Shown here: piece after piece, positions 52,200-59,895 of the stretch
How the letters are laid out: each line of letters begins with the position of its first letter
Position numbering within the stretch: the stretch's first letter is position 1
Assembly: GCA_963728965.1 (NCBI GenBank)
Contig: CAVSMH010000006.1
Location: 1,116,001 to 1,180,000, forward strand
Direction: 5' to 3'
Source of the DNA: DASQZT01 sp963728965
GTDB lineage: Bacteria; Acidobacteriota; Terriglobia; Bryobacterales; Bryobacteraceae
Length of the DNA stretch: 64,000 bases
The notes under the pieces: model-generated
What the model saw: only the letters and a program-made list of their open reading frames with translations
Databases searched by the model: none
What the model was told of the DNA's origin: nothing
Position numbers and translations under genes: made by a program

Positions 52200-53195
52200 T
52201 TGCCCAAGGCAAAAATCAGCGCGATCGGCTGCTACACTCCTCCTGGCGTCCTCACCAATCATGATCTGGAAAAGATGGTCGAAACCAGCGACCAGTGGAT
52301 TCTCGAACGGACCGGGATAAGCGAACGTCACATCGCGGCCCCGGATATGGCCACGTCCGATATGGCGATCCATGCCGCTCGATGCGCCCTCGCGCAGCGC
52401 GGCTGGGAAGCCCGTGAGATCCAGGCGATTATCGTTTGCACCGTCACGCCGGACATGTTCTTTCCCTCCACCGCCTGTCTCGTCCAGCATGCGCTCGGCG
52501 CGCGCGGGGCATGGGGTTTCGATCTCATCGCAGCCTGTTCGGGCTTCGTCTACGGCCTGACCACCGGGGCGGCGCTCATCGCCGCCGGAACCCACCGCAA
52601 GGTCCTCGTCATCGGCGCCGATACCATGAGCCGCATCATCGACTACACCGACCGCGCCACGTGTGTCCTGTTCGGTGACGGCGCGGGCGCCATGCTGCTC
52701 GAACCCGCCGGCGATGAAGAGAACGGGCTCGGCCTCGTGGATTTCATCGGCGAGATCGACGGCTCCGGCGCCGAAGCCCTGTACATGCCCGCCGGCGGCA
52801 GCCGCAAGCCCTCTTCTCATGAAACCGTCGACCAGCGCATGCACTACGTGCACCAGGACGGGCAGGCGGTGTTCAAATACGCCGTCCGCAAGATGTTCGA
52901 GTCCTGCCGCGACGTGCTCGCCCGCAATGGGCTGACCGGCAGCGACGTGGCGCTGATGGTCCCGCACCAGGCCAACCTGCGCATCATCAGCAGCGCCGCC
53001 GAGCGCCTGCGCATCCCGCGCGAAAAAGTGATGGTCAATATCAACCACTACGGCAATACCACGGCGGCCACCATCCCCTTGGCCACGCGCGATGCCCTGC
53101 AGCAGGGCCGCCTGAAGAAAGGCGACATCGTGCTGTTCACCGCAGTCGGCGCGGGCTACACGGTCGGTGCCAGCCTCTGGCGCTGGGCGTTCTAG
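52200..53195 (+). CDS. fabH: Beta-ketoacyl-ACP synthase III
   Basis: 331 residues. The Cys-His-Asn triad is complete: C113 (AACSGFVYG), H256 (VPHQANLRI) and N286 (HYGNTTAA). The active-site pocket (IVCTVTPDMFFPSTACLVQ, GADTMSRIIDYTDRAT) and GAGYTVGASLWRW tail fit FabH. It condenses acetyl-CoA or a branched starter with malonyl-ACP to begin fatty-acid synthesis. TTG 52200 is the start, with AAAGGA about 11 bases before. It overlaps the convergent 53192 gene by 4 bases. No other fab gene is near. Confidence 0.93.
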   Translation: MPKAKISAIGCYTPPGVLTNHDLEKMVETSDQWILERTGISERHIAAPDMATSDMAIHAARCALAQRGWEAREIQAIIVCTVTPDMFFPSTACLVQHALGARGAWGFDLIAACSGFVYGLTTGAALIAAGTHRKVLVIGADTMSRIIDYTDRATCVLFGDGAGAMLLEPAGDEENGLGLVDFIGEIDGSGAEALYMPAGGSRKPSSHETVDQRMHYVHQDGQAVFKYAVRKMFESCRDVLARNGLTGSDVALMVPHQANLRIISSAAERLRIPREKVMVNINHYGNTTAATIPLATRDALQQGRLKKGDIVLFTAVGAGYTVGASLWRWAF

Positions 53196-54550
53196 TCTGT
53201 CGCCGCCGCTTTCAGTCGAACTCCGGTCTCTTTTCCGCGGGGCAGATCCAGCACCAGGATGCCGCCACGATCGGCCGCCGCTTCGTACATTTCTTCATCG
53301 TCGATTTCCACCTGGTAGCGGCGCCGCGGCTCCAGGCCGACGATGAAGAGCGCCTCCTGGTCTTCTCCCAGCTTTACCCGGTAGCGGCGCTCCGGCTCCC
53401 AGAAGCACACCGCCGCTTCCCCCAGCGAAATCGGGCCGGCCGTCTTCTGCGGATTCACCACCAGCGGCCGGCCATCGTCGAATACCTGGATCGCCCCATC
53501 GAAGTAGCCGAACCACCGCGCATCGTCTTCCCAGCTGGAGCGGATGAACAGCTTGCCAAAATCAGGATTGTAGTAGACCAGGGGGACGTGATAGTAGCTC
53601 AACCCGGGCTGATACGGATTCGCCCAAAGAAACTCGTACGGCGCCCCGAAGGGACCGCGCAGGATGAAGCGGTCGTGCATGAGCCAGCCCTGCAAGACCT
53701 GCGTCTCCGGCGCGTTGCTGTCGTAGGCGACCATTTCCATCTCCGCCGCGCGCGACAACGCCGCCAGCTTCCAGTCCGGCTCGTCCAGTTTTCGGTCCGC
53801 GCCCAGGTAGTACTCCGAATCCGGCCCATCATAGGGCGCCGGATAGTAGCTCAACAGATGTTCCTGCGGCAGGTCTTTGAAGTACCCGGGGCACGCTTCC
53901 CGCAGGTCCAGATTGGTGTTGTCGCGCATCGCGTGCAGCAACTCGAACAGCGGATAGGCATCGCTGCGGCTGAGCACGCTCCGGCCTTCTTTGAGTGCCG
54001 GCGCGATCTTGCCCAGCCACCAGGTGCGGACCACCCACTCGAGTTCGCGCTGCGGCGTCCGCGGAACGTGATCGAACAATACCACTGCCGCCAGCACCCG
54101 CGAGCGCACCGCCGCCACGCTTTGATCCGTGGGCGGGTCCTTGATTGCCTTTTCGAGCCGCGCCTCCAGCTCGCGGCGTTGCGGGTCGCTCAGTTGGTCC
54201 TGGCACCAGTCGTAGACCAGTGCCTGCTGCCGGAGATCGCTTTCCGGCCCCAGCGCCCACGTGATGGCCCACTTCGCCGCCGCCATGCTGCCGCCCACCT
54301 CGTAGAACAGCGCGCCCGCGAAACCACGCTCGGCCAACGGGGCATTCCCCGCCATGAGCGCGTCGAACTGCTGCCAGCGTGCTGAGGACCGGTCTTTCTC
54401 GCGCCGCAGCAGCCGCAGCCGCGACGGTCTCAGGAACAGCCTCGGGTGTTCGCTCGATACCACTACCGGCTCATCCGCCATCTGCGCCGTCAACGGCATC
54501 GTGCCGGCCAGCAGTGCGAATGCTGCAACGACCTCCCGGATTCTCCTCAT
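53192..54550 (-). CDS. Exported heparinase II/III-like protein
   Basis: 452 residues. A signal peptide (MRRIREVVAAFALLAGTMPLTA) is followed by HPRLFLRPSRLRLLRREKDRSSARWQQF, an N-terminal helical segment typical of heparinase II/III-like and alginate-lyase proteins. The middle is helical (toroid-like), and the C-terminal part from about 330 is a beta-sandwich (LVYYNPDFGKLFIRSSWEDDARWFGYF, KTAGPISLGEAAVCFW). The His/Tyr catalytic residues of true lyases cannot be assigned with confidence. ATG 54550 is used with GGAGG seven bases upstream; GTG 54556 is the alternative. Confidence 0.65.
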   Translation of the reverse strand: MRRIREVVAAFALLAGTMPLTAQMADEPVVVSSEHPRLFLRPSRLRLLRREKDRSSARWQQFDALMAGNAPLAERGFAGALFYEVGGSMAAAKWAITWALGPESDLRQQALVYDWCQDQLSDPQRRELEARLEKAIKDPPTDQSVAAVRSRVLAAVVLFDHVPRTPQRELEWVVRTWWLGKIAPALKEGRSVLSRSDAYPLFELLHAMRDNTNLDLREACPGYFKDLPQEHLLSYYPAPYDGPDSEYYLGADRKLDEPDWKLAALSRAAEMEMVAYDSNAPETQVLQGWLMHDRFILRGPFGAPYEFLWANPYQPGLSYYHVPLVYYNPDFGKLFIRSSWEDDARWFGYFDGAIQVFDDGRPLVVNPQKTAGPISLGEAAVCFWEPERRYRVKLGEDQEALFIVGLEPRRRYQVEIDDEEMYEAAADRGGILVLDLPRGKETGVRLKAAATD

Positions 54551-54743
54551 CTTCACCCTCCGATTGTGTCACACCGCGCGGAACATCCCGTTTGCCGCCA
54601 CTCGACATCCATCCCGCACCGATCGCGCTCACGCCGCCGGCCCTGGAACGCTGTGTCATCCGGACACAGGCCGCCCCGCCGGCTCCACACCCGTTACTCG
54701 ATCTTGACCGAGAAAATATTTGATTCGAAAAGGTTTCAATACA

Positions 54744-54772
54744 TTGACACGTGGTTGTCTGATTGCTAATCA
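54744..54772 (+). promoter_or_regulatory. Promoter of the 54.8 kb RNA
   Basis: A consensus TTGACA (54744-54749), a 17-base spacer and TAATCA (54767-54772) preceded by TGC (extended -10). It predicts a start near 54779, about 29 bases before the RNA's closing stem. Confidence 0.6.
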
Positions 54773-54778
54773 TGGTTG

Positions 54779-54933
54779 TGAATTGGCGAAGTAACCTTTC
54801 AAACCTGCCCTCTGCTGCAACAGGCAGGCGGAAGAAGAGTGAGCCGAAGAGACAGCGTGCTTGCGGGAGCCGATGTTTGCAAGAGTTTTAGCTTACTATT
54901 CTTCCCTTGTTGGTTGCTGCAGAGGGGTTTTTT
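54779..54933 (+). ncRNA. Structured small RNA of unknown class, rod-shaped, with terminator
   Basis: Predicted length about 155. The closing stem joins CCCTCTGC (54808-54815) to GCAGAGGG (54919-54926), then GCAAC (54817-54821) to GTTGC (54913-54917) with a T-T mismatch between. After a 8x7 internal loop a 15-step stem pairs 54830-54844 with 54891-54905, with one G-A mismatch and one G-U pair. The apex holds CTTGC/GCAAG (54860-54864 and 54879-54883) around a 14-base loop. TTTTTT (54928-54933) follows the closing stem. An alternative hairpin CCTGCC/GGCAGG (54804-54809, 54823-54828) would compete with it. The overall rod shape recalls 6S RNA, but conserved 6S and SRP signatures were not recognised. 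Confidence 0.55.
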
Positions 54934-55098
54934 GTGTCATTCGGTCTTCATAACGGTCTCTCCGGGGGATCACGGGTAGCGAAGTTGTCTGGCATTTCTG
55001 GTAAGGAGAAAAATTGGACGCGGACCTGACCGGGAATGAGTCGACATAGCTGATAACCAGATAGCACCGCCGCCGGATCCCAGCCCAACTTGGGCGAG

Positions 55099-55156
55099 CC
55101 GCATCGGAATCAGTTCCGCAAGTCTTGGAGCTGATCCGATGCGGTTTTTCTGTTTT
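55099..55156 (+). terminator. Strong Rho-independent terminator
   Basis: CCGCATCGG-A-ATCAG (55099-55113, one A bulged) pairs with CTGATCCGATGCGG (55131-55144), a 14-pair stem around a 17-base loop, then TTTTTCTGTTTT. Only plus-strand transcripts are served; the T-tract is absent on the other side. It lies about 50 bases before the end of the convergent S9 peptidase gene. Confidence 0.75.
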
Positions 55157-55206
55157 GGGCGTTCTCCCCGCCCCAAAAGGGGTCGCCCGTTATCGGGCCT
55201 TGCCCA

Positions 55207-57639
55207 TCACCCCTTCAGATTTTTCTCGAACAGGGCCAGTATCCGCTTGTATTCATCCGCCCAACTGGTGGGCTCGACGAAGGCGTGGTTCTCCACCGGG
55301 TACACCGCCACCTGCCAGTTCTCCTTCCGCAACTCGATCAGCCTCTGCACCAGCCGCACCGTGTCCTGAAACTCCACATTGGTATCCACCATGCCGTGGC
55401 AGATCAGCAGCGCCCCTTTTAGCCCCTCAGCGAAATAGATCGGCGATGACTTCCGGTAGGCCTCCGCGTCGCTCTGCGGCAGGTTCAGAATGTCGGACGT
55501 GTACCCGTGGTTGTAGTAGGCCCAATCGGTCACCGGCCGCAGCGCTGCCCCGGCGGCGAAAACGTCCGGCTGCGTAAACATCGCCATGAGGGTGAGAAAC
55601 CCGCCGTAGCTGCCGCCGTAGAGCCCGATCTTCTTCGCGTCTACGCCGTATTGCGATGCCAGGTAGCGCGCCGCATCCACGATGTCGTCCAGATCCTTGC
55701 CTCCCATGTGCCGGTAGATCGCCGTCCTCCAGTCGCGGCCATATCCCGCCGAGCCGCGGTAATCCACGTCGATCACCACGAACCCGTGCTCCATCAGCAC
55801 GTGATGGAACATGTACTCGCGATAATACGACGTGGACCATTTCAGATCCACGTTCTGCAAATAACCCGCCCCGTGGATGAACACCACGCCCGGCCCGCCT
55901 CGCCGGAAATTCTCCGGTTTGAACAGCCGCGCCGGCACTTTCACGCCATCGCGCGCCGTGAAGCTGACGATGGGAGCGTCCCGCCACAAGTACTGCCCGA
56001 AGTCGGACGCGGGCGAGGTCGTCAGCCGCTTCGCATCCGCCCGCGGTTGGCTGGGCTGCACGTACAACTCCGGCGGCCGGTTCGTGTACGAGTAGATATC
56101 GGCGATCCAGTCCTCGTCCGGCGAGACCGTGGCCACATGTTTTCCGGCGGCCGCCGTGAGCCGCGTGAGCGCACCGCCCTCCGCCGGCATCTCGTACAGA
56201 TGTTGCTCGTACGGAGAGTCTTTGCTCGCCGTCAGAAAAAAATGCGACTTGTCTTTCGACAGCCGCGCGTTGAGTACTTCCCACTTGCCCGATGTAAGCG
56301 CCCACACTTCGGCGGTGTCGAAGCCCACCGCGTACAGGTGCGAATACCCGGTCCGCTCCGATTGGAAAAACACTTCGCGATCGTTCTTCATCCATCCGAT
56401 CGTGTTCGAGCCGGGTCCGCCGAGCCAGGCGTCGTCGTGATCCGTCGCCAGCACCCGCGTCTTGCCGGCTGCCGGGTCCAACGCCAGAATCCACCGGTCC
56501 TTATTATCCGCGGCGCGGGCCATCACCACGGCCCTGGTCCCATCCTCGGACCACACCGGCTGGAGCAACTGCACTTCGCGCTCCGGCACGGTCGGAGTCC
56601 GGGCCGGCGGCGCCGTCTCCGTTCTCTGGGTGGCGGCGCCGGCCGGGGGTTTGATCTTCTGGCCGTGGTCCACCCACTTCACCTCTCCCGATTCCACTTC
56701 GATCACGGCCAGCCGCCTCCGTACCTGGCTATCGCCCACATTGGATCGACCCGGGATGTCCTCCGTGTAGCCCGATTCCGTAACGAAGTTCGGCACGATC
56801 GTGTTCTTCGCGTTCCCCGAATCCGCCACCGAGGCGATTACATATTTCTCATCGGGCGAGAGCTCGAGCGCGGCTACGGTCTGCCGTGCCTGCAGGGTGA
56901 GCGGTTTCCGCGGGTTCTCCTTCTTGCGCCTCGCCTCTTCCTCCTCCCTCAGGCCGGCGCGCTCGCGGATCACCTCGAACAGGTCCTTCTGTTCCTTCTT
57001 GAGATACTCCTGGCTGTCGCTGCCTTTCGCCGGAGCCCCGGCGGCGGGCGGCGGCGCCGGCGCTCCCCCACGGCCGCGTCCCCCGCCGCCCGCTCCCGGC
57101 GTCGGCGTCGTCCCCGGCGCGGCCGCCGGCCGGATATCGGTCATTTGCACCAGTTCGCCCGTCTCGAGCGACAGCACGTACAGATTGCCGGCCCGCGTGA
57201 ACGCGATGCGCTTCCCGTCCGCCAGAAAACGGGGGGTGGCCTCCGGCTCCGTGGTCCGCGTGATCTGCCGCGCCTTACCCGTTGTGTTGTCGTACACGAA
57301 CAGATCGCCGTCGCGCATGAACGTCACCAGGCGCTTGTCTTTCGTGGTGGCGCCCACCGCGGGCGGGGCCTCCCGCGCCTCTTCCAGGGAGAGCTTCCGC
57401 AGCCCCGAACCATCCCGCTCCACCACGTAGGTGTCCGACGGCTCCTTTTCCTTTTGGGTCGCCTGCTTCCATTGGAAGTAAATCCGCCGGCTGTCGCCCG
57501 ACCAGCGCACCTGCGATGGCTCATATCCCACCAGCCCGGGACCTCGCATGATCGTGTCGATCGTCCAAACCGGGTGGTTTGCCGGTTGTGCCTGGAGCAA
57601 AAGCACCGCCAAACCGAACGGGACCAGGAATTTCCGCAT
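55207..57639 (-). CDS. Exported S9-family prolyl oligopeptidase/dipeptidyl-peptidase-type enzyme
   Basis: 810 residues. Signal peptide (MRKFLVPFGLAVLLLQAQ). The N-terminal part (about 40-560) is a beta-propeller with repeated blade motifs (RWSGDSRRIYFQW, RFLADGKRIAFTRAGNLYVL), with a low-complexity Pro/Ala/Gly insert near 180-210. The alpha/beta-hydrolase domain has S677 in GLYGGSYGGF, Asp in HGMVDTNVEF and His in VENHAFVEP, the complete triad. It should cleave short peptides in the periplasm or outside. ATG 57639 is preferred for its signal peptide, though no Shine-Dalgarno is visible. Confidence 0.93.
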   Translation of the reverse strand: MRKFLVPFGLAVLLLQAQPANHPVWTIDTIMRGPGLVGYEPSQVRWSGDSRRIYFQWKQATQKEKEPSDTYVVERDGSGLRKLSLEEAREAPPAVGATTKDKRLVTFMRDGDLFVYDNTTGKARQITRTTEPEATPRFLADGKRIAFTRAGNLYVLSLETGELVQMTDIRPAAAPGTTPTPGAGGGGRGRGGAPAPPPAAGAPAKGSDSQEYLKKEQKDLFEVIRERAGLREEEEARRKKENPRKPLTLQARQTVAALELSPDEKYVIASVADSGNAKNTIVPNFVTESGYTEDIPGRSNVGDSQVRRRLAVIEVESGEVKWVDHGQKIKPPAGAATQRTETAPPARTPTVPEREVQLLQPVWSEDGTRAVVMARAADNKDRWILALDPAAGKTRVLATDHDDAWLGGPGSNTIGWMKNDREVFFQSERTGYSHLYAVGFDTAEVWALTSGKWEVLNARLSKDKSHFFLTASKDSPYEQHLYEMPAEGGALTRLTAAAGKHVATVSPDEDWIADIYSYTNRPPELYVQPSQPRADAKRLTTSPASDFGQYLWRDAPIVSFTARDGVKVPARLFKPENFRRGGPGVVFIHGAGYLQNVDLKWSTSYYREYMFHHVLMEHGFVVIDVDYRGSAGYGRDWRTAIYRHMGGKDLDDIVDAARYLASQYGVDAKKIGLYGGSYGGFLTLMAMFTQPDVFAAGAALRPVTDWAYYNHGYTSDILNLPQSDAEAYRKSSPIYFAEGLKGALLICHGMVDTNVEFQDTVRLVQRLIELRKENWQVAVYPVENHAFVEPTSWADEYKRILALFEKNLKG

Positions 57640-57716
57640 TTGAGCAAATGGTAACCCAACTTCCTGCATTCTCCGCGGCCGCTGCACGCGTATAAAAGGT
57701 AGGGGAAGGAGAACGC

Positions 57717-58553
57717 ATGAAGATCCTGCTGGCGGTAGTCGCGCTCGGATGCGCCTGGGCCCAGACCCCGGATGTCTCCGACATTATGTCGCGAGTGGCT
57801 CGCAACCAAGCCAAGTCGCAGGACTTGCGCAAGGCCTACATCTATCATCAAAAGCAGCTTCTGCGCCTGGTTCGGGGCAACGGCAAAATCGCCCGCGAGG
57901 AACATCGTGAATACAGCATCATGCCGGAGGATCGCGGCGTCCAAAAGGAGCTCACCCACTTCGAGGGTAAATACGAGACTCACGGCAAATACATCGCCTA
58001 CGACCACCCCGGCTACGAATACAAGGACGTCGATATCGATGGCAGCCTGATTGACGGCCTGTCCAACGATCTGACCGGCTGTAAGAATTCGCGAGACGGC
58101 ATCTCGCGCGATCTCTTCCCGCTTACCTATCACGAGCAGTTGAAGTACAAATTCAAGCTGGTGAAGACCGAGACGTACCGGGGACGCCAAGTGTACCGCG
58201 TGGCCTTCGAGCCCGACCGCAGCCGCCGCTACGAAGATGATCGCCCGATTTGGAAGGGGGAAGCGCTCATTGACGCCGAAGAGTACCAACCCGTGGTCGT
58301 AACCACCAACCTGGCCCTCAAGATTCCGGGGGCAGTGAAGGTACTGTTGGGCACCAACATCAAGGGCCTCGGATTCTCGGTCTCCTATCAGAAATTTGAA
58401 GACGGGCTCTGGTTCCCCGTCAGCTATGGCGGCGAATTCGAATTGCGGGCGGTGTTCTTCTATAAGCGGAATATTTCGATCTCGCTCGTCAACAGCGATT
58501 TTCAACGTGCCGAAGTGACCAGCCACGTAGCGTACGCGATTGAGGATAAGTGA
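57717..58553 (+). CDS. Exported LolA-like/outer-membrane-type protein of unknown function
   Basis: 278 residues. A signal peptide (MKILLAVVALGCAWAQ) precedes a beta-rich body with helical segment PDVSDIMSRVARNQAKSQD. LolA/LolB-like features are a long sheet with LKYKFKLVKTETYRGRQVYRVAFEP, then WKGEALIDAEEYQPV and KFEDGLWFPVSYGGEFEL. The role, perhaps lipid or envelope-stress related, is not known. AAGGAG precedes ATG 57717 and TATAAA lies at 57691. It is the first gene of the sigma-factor operon; its stop overlaps the next start (GTGA). Confidence 0.7.
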   Translation: MKILLAVVALGCAWAQTPDVSDIMSRVARNQAKSQDLRKAYIYHQKQLLRLVRGNGKIAREEHREYSIMPEDRGVQKELTHFEGKYETHGKYIAYDHPGYEYKDVDIDGSLIDGLSNDLTGCKNSRDGISRDLFPLTYHEQLKYKFKLVKTETYRGRQVYRVAFEPDRSRRYEDDRPIWKGEALIDAEEYQPVVVTTNLALKIPGAVKVLLGTNIKGLGFSVSYQKFEDGLWFPVSYGGEFELRAVFFYKRNISISLVNSDFQRAEVTSHVAYAIEDK

Positions 58554-59089
58554 CGGCGGCCCGGCAGGCGCAACAGACCGTTCTGGATTTTGACACCCTG
58601 GTGCGGCAGCATCAGTCGATGGTGTGCAGCCTCTGCTGGCATTTTCTGCATGAGCGCGACCTCGCCGAAGAGGTGGCTCAGGAGGTTTTTCTGGCTCTCT
58701 ATCGCCACATGGATGAAATTCAATCGCCCGCCCACGCGACGTTTTGGCTCCGCAAGGTGGCCGCGCAACGTGCCATCGACGAAGCCCGAAAACGAAGCCG
58801 GCGTCCGCAGGTGGCTCTGGAGGTGGTTCCCGAACCCGCGGCCAGCGCCCGCGAGGGTGATCCCCTGCTCGGAGAAGTCTTGCGCCGCCTCGTTGCGGCC
58901 CTGCCCGAGACGCCGCGCATGGTGACGATCCTGCGATACCAGGAGGATCTTGACCCTTCCGAGATTTCGGAACTTTTGGATATGCCCGTGGCGACGGTGA
59001 AGAGTCACTTGCAGCGCTCGCTCGCCTTGCTGCGCGAGAAACTGGAACGCCGTACGGGTCGAGACCGGAGACACGATGGATTGGCTTGA
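58550..59089 (+). CDS. ECF-type RNA polymerase sigma factor
   Basis: 179 residues. Region 2 is seen at about 15-80 (FDTLVRQHQSMVCSLCWHFLHERDLAEEVAQEVFLALYRHM, TFWLRKVAAQRAID) and region 4 at about 115-170 (LPETPRMVTILRYQEDLDPSEISELLDMPVATVKSHLQRSLALLREKL). No region 3, so an extracytoplasmic-function sigma factor. The start is GTG 58550, overlapping the stop of the LolA-like gene, and it overlaps the anti-sigma-like gene by 14 bases. The trigger and targets are unknown. Confidence 0.93.
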   Translation: MTAARQAQQTVLDFDTLVRQHQSMVCSLCWHFLHERDLAEEVAQEVFLALYRHMDEIQSPAHATFWLRKVAAQRAIDEARKRSRRPQVALEVVPEPAASAREGDPLLGEVLRRLVAALPETPRMVTILRYQEDLDPSEISELLDMPVATVKSHLQRSLALLREKLERRTGRDRRHDGLA

Positions 59090-59360
59090 AGAGGAGTTAC
59101 GAAGTGCACTGGCTCGCAAGGAGCCTTCCCCCGCTTTCGCCGCGCGCGTCGGTTCCGCGGCGCGCCGTCGGCCGCATTATGCGGTGCGCCGTTGGCTGGG
59201 CGCAGCGGCCGCGGTCCTGGTGATTGCCGGCGGCAGCGGAGGCCTCGCCTGGCGGCATCACGAAGGTGTGGTTGCCAAGCGCCAGGTCCTGCTCGCTCTC
59301 CGCATCAGCGCCGCCAAGCTCAATCGCATTCAAACTCAAATGCGCGAGGTCAACCAGTGA
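59076..59360 (+). CDS. Putative membrane anti-sigma factor
   Basis: 94 residues. The N-terminal part (DWLEEELRSALARKEPSPAFAARVG) reads like a short sigma-binding segment; one TM helix lies at about 40-58 (LGAAAAVLVIAGGSGGLAW), and a coiled-coil-like helical periplasmic tail follows (LLALRISAAKLNRIQTQMREV). Size, single TM helix and overlap with the ECF gene all suit an anti-sigma factor, but no ZAS zinc motif is present. ATG 59076. Stop overlaps the next GTG. Confidence 0.75.
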   Translation: MDWLEEELRSALARKEPSPAFAARVGSAARRRPHYAVRRWLGAAAAVLVIAGGSGGLAWRHHEGVVAKRQVLLALRISAAKLNRIQTQMREVNQ

Positions 59361-59875
59361 AACGAATCGCTTTGTTGTGGCTGGCAGGCTGGCTCGCCCT
59401 GCCGCTGCCCGCCCAGCAGTTCAAATTCAACCTCCAGCACCTGGAAGCCAAGGCCTCCGACAGCGTGGACCTCGCGCTCAACGGTTCCACGCTGCAATTG
59501 GCCGCCAAGTTCCTCGACAGCAATGATGCCGACGAGGCCAAGGTGAAACAACTCATCGCCAGTCTCGACGGCATCTACATCAAGGCGTTCGAATTCAAAA
59601 GCGAAGGCGCGTGGTCCCCGGCCGACCTGAACCAGGTGCGCGACCAACTCCGCCCGCCCGAGTGGTCCCGCATGGTCGGCATCAAAAGCGGCGGAGACGG
59701 CGAAACCGCCGAAGTTTACGTCCGCACGGAGAACAAGAAAATCACCGGCGTGGCCATTCTCGCCGCCGGGCCGAAAGAGCTCACCGTCGTCAACATCGTC
59801 GGCCCGGTGGACCTCAATGCCATCGCCCAGCTCAGCGGACACTTGGGCATTCCCAGGCTCCAGCGCCAAAAATAG
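59357..59875 (+). CDS. Exported DUF4252 protein
   Basis: 172 residues from GTG 59357. A signal peptide (MKRIALLWLAGWLALPLPAQ) is followed by a small alpha/beta domain: LAAKFLDSNDADEAKVKQLIASLDGIYIKAFEF, WSRMVGIKSGGDGETAEVYVRTENKKITGVAILAAGPKELTVVNIVG. DUF4252 proteins have no known function but recur beside ECF sigma factors in Acidobacteriota and Bacteroidota. Its GTG overlaps the anti-sigma stop, closing the four-gene operon. Confidence 0.85.
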   Translation: MKRIALLWLAGWLALPLPAQQFKFNLQHLEAKASDSVDLALNGSTLQLAAKFLDSNDADEAKVKQLIASLDGIYIKAFEFKSEGAWSPADLNQVRDQLRPPEWSRMVGIKSGGDGETAEVYVRTENKKITGVAILAAGPKELTVVNIVGPVDLNAIAQLSGHLGIPRLQRQK

Positions 59876-59895
59876 TCGACTACACTGGGGGGGAA

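Larger units (their letters stand above)
54551..55206 (+). other. 656-base protein-free interval with RNA elements
   Basis: No supported protein gene. It holds, in plus orientation, a strong promoter (54744-54772), a structured RNA ending at a T-tract (54933), and a second terminator hairpin (55099-55156). Flanking genes are both on the minus strand. Bases 54551-54740 show nothing I recognise. Confidence 0.7.

Noticed and set aside
54779..54933. Assignment of the RNA as SRP RNA, tmRNA or RNase P RNA
   Set aside because: The SRP GGAA-loop region, the tmRNA tRNA-like ends and the RNase P core motifs are not present.
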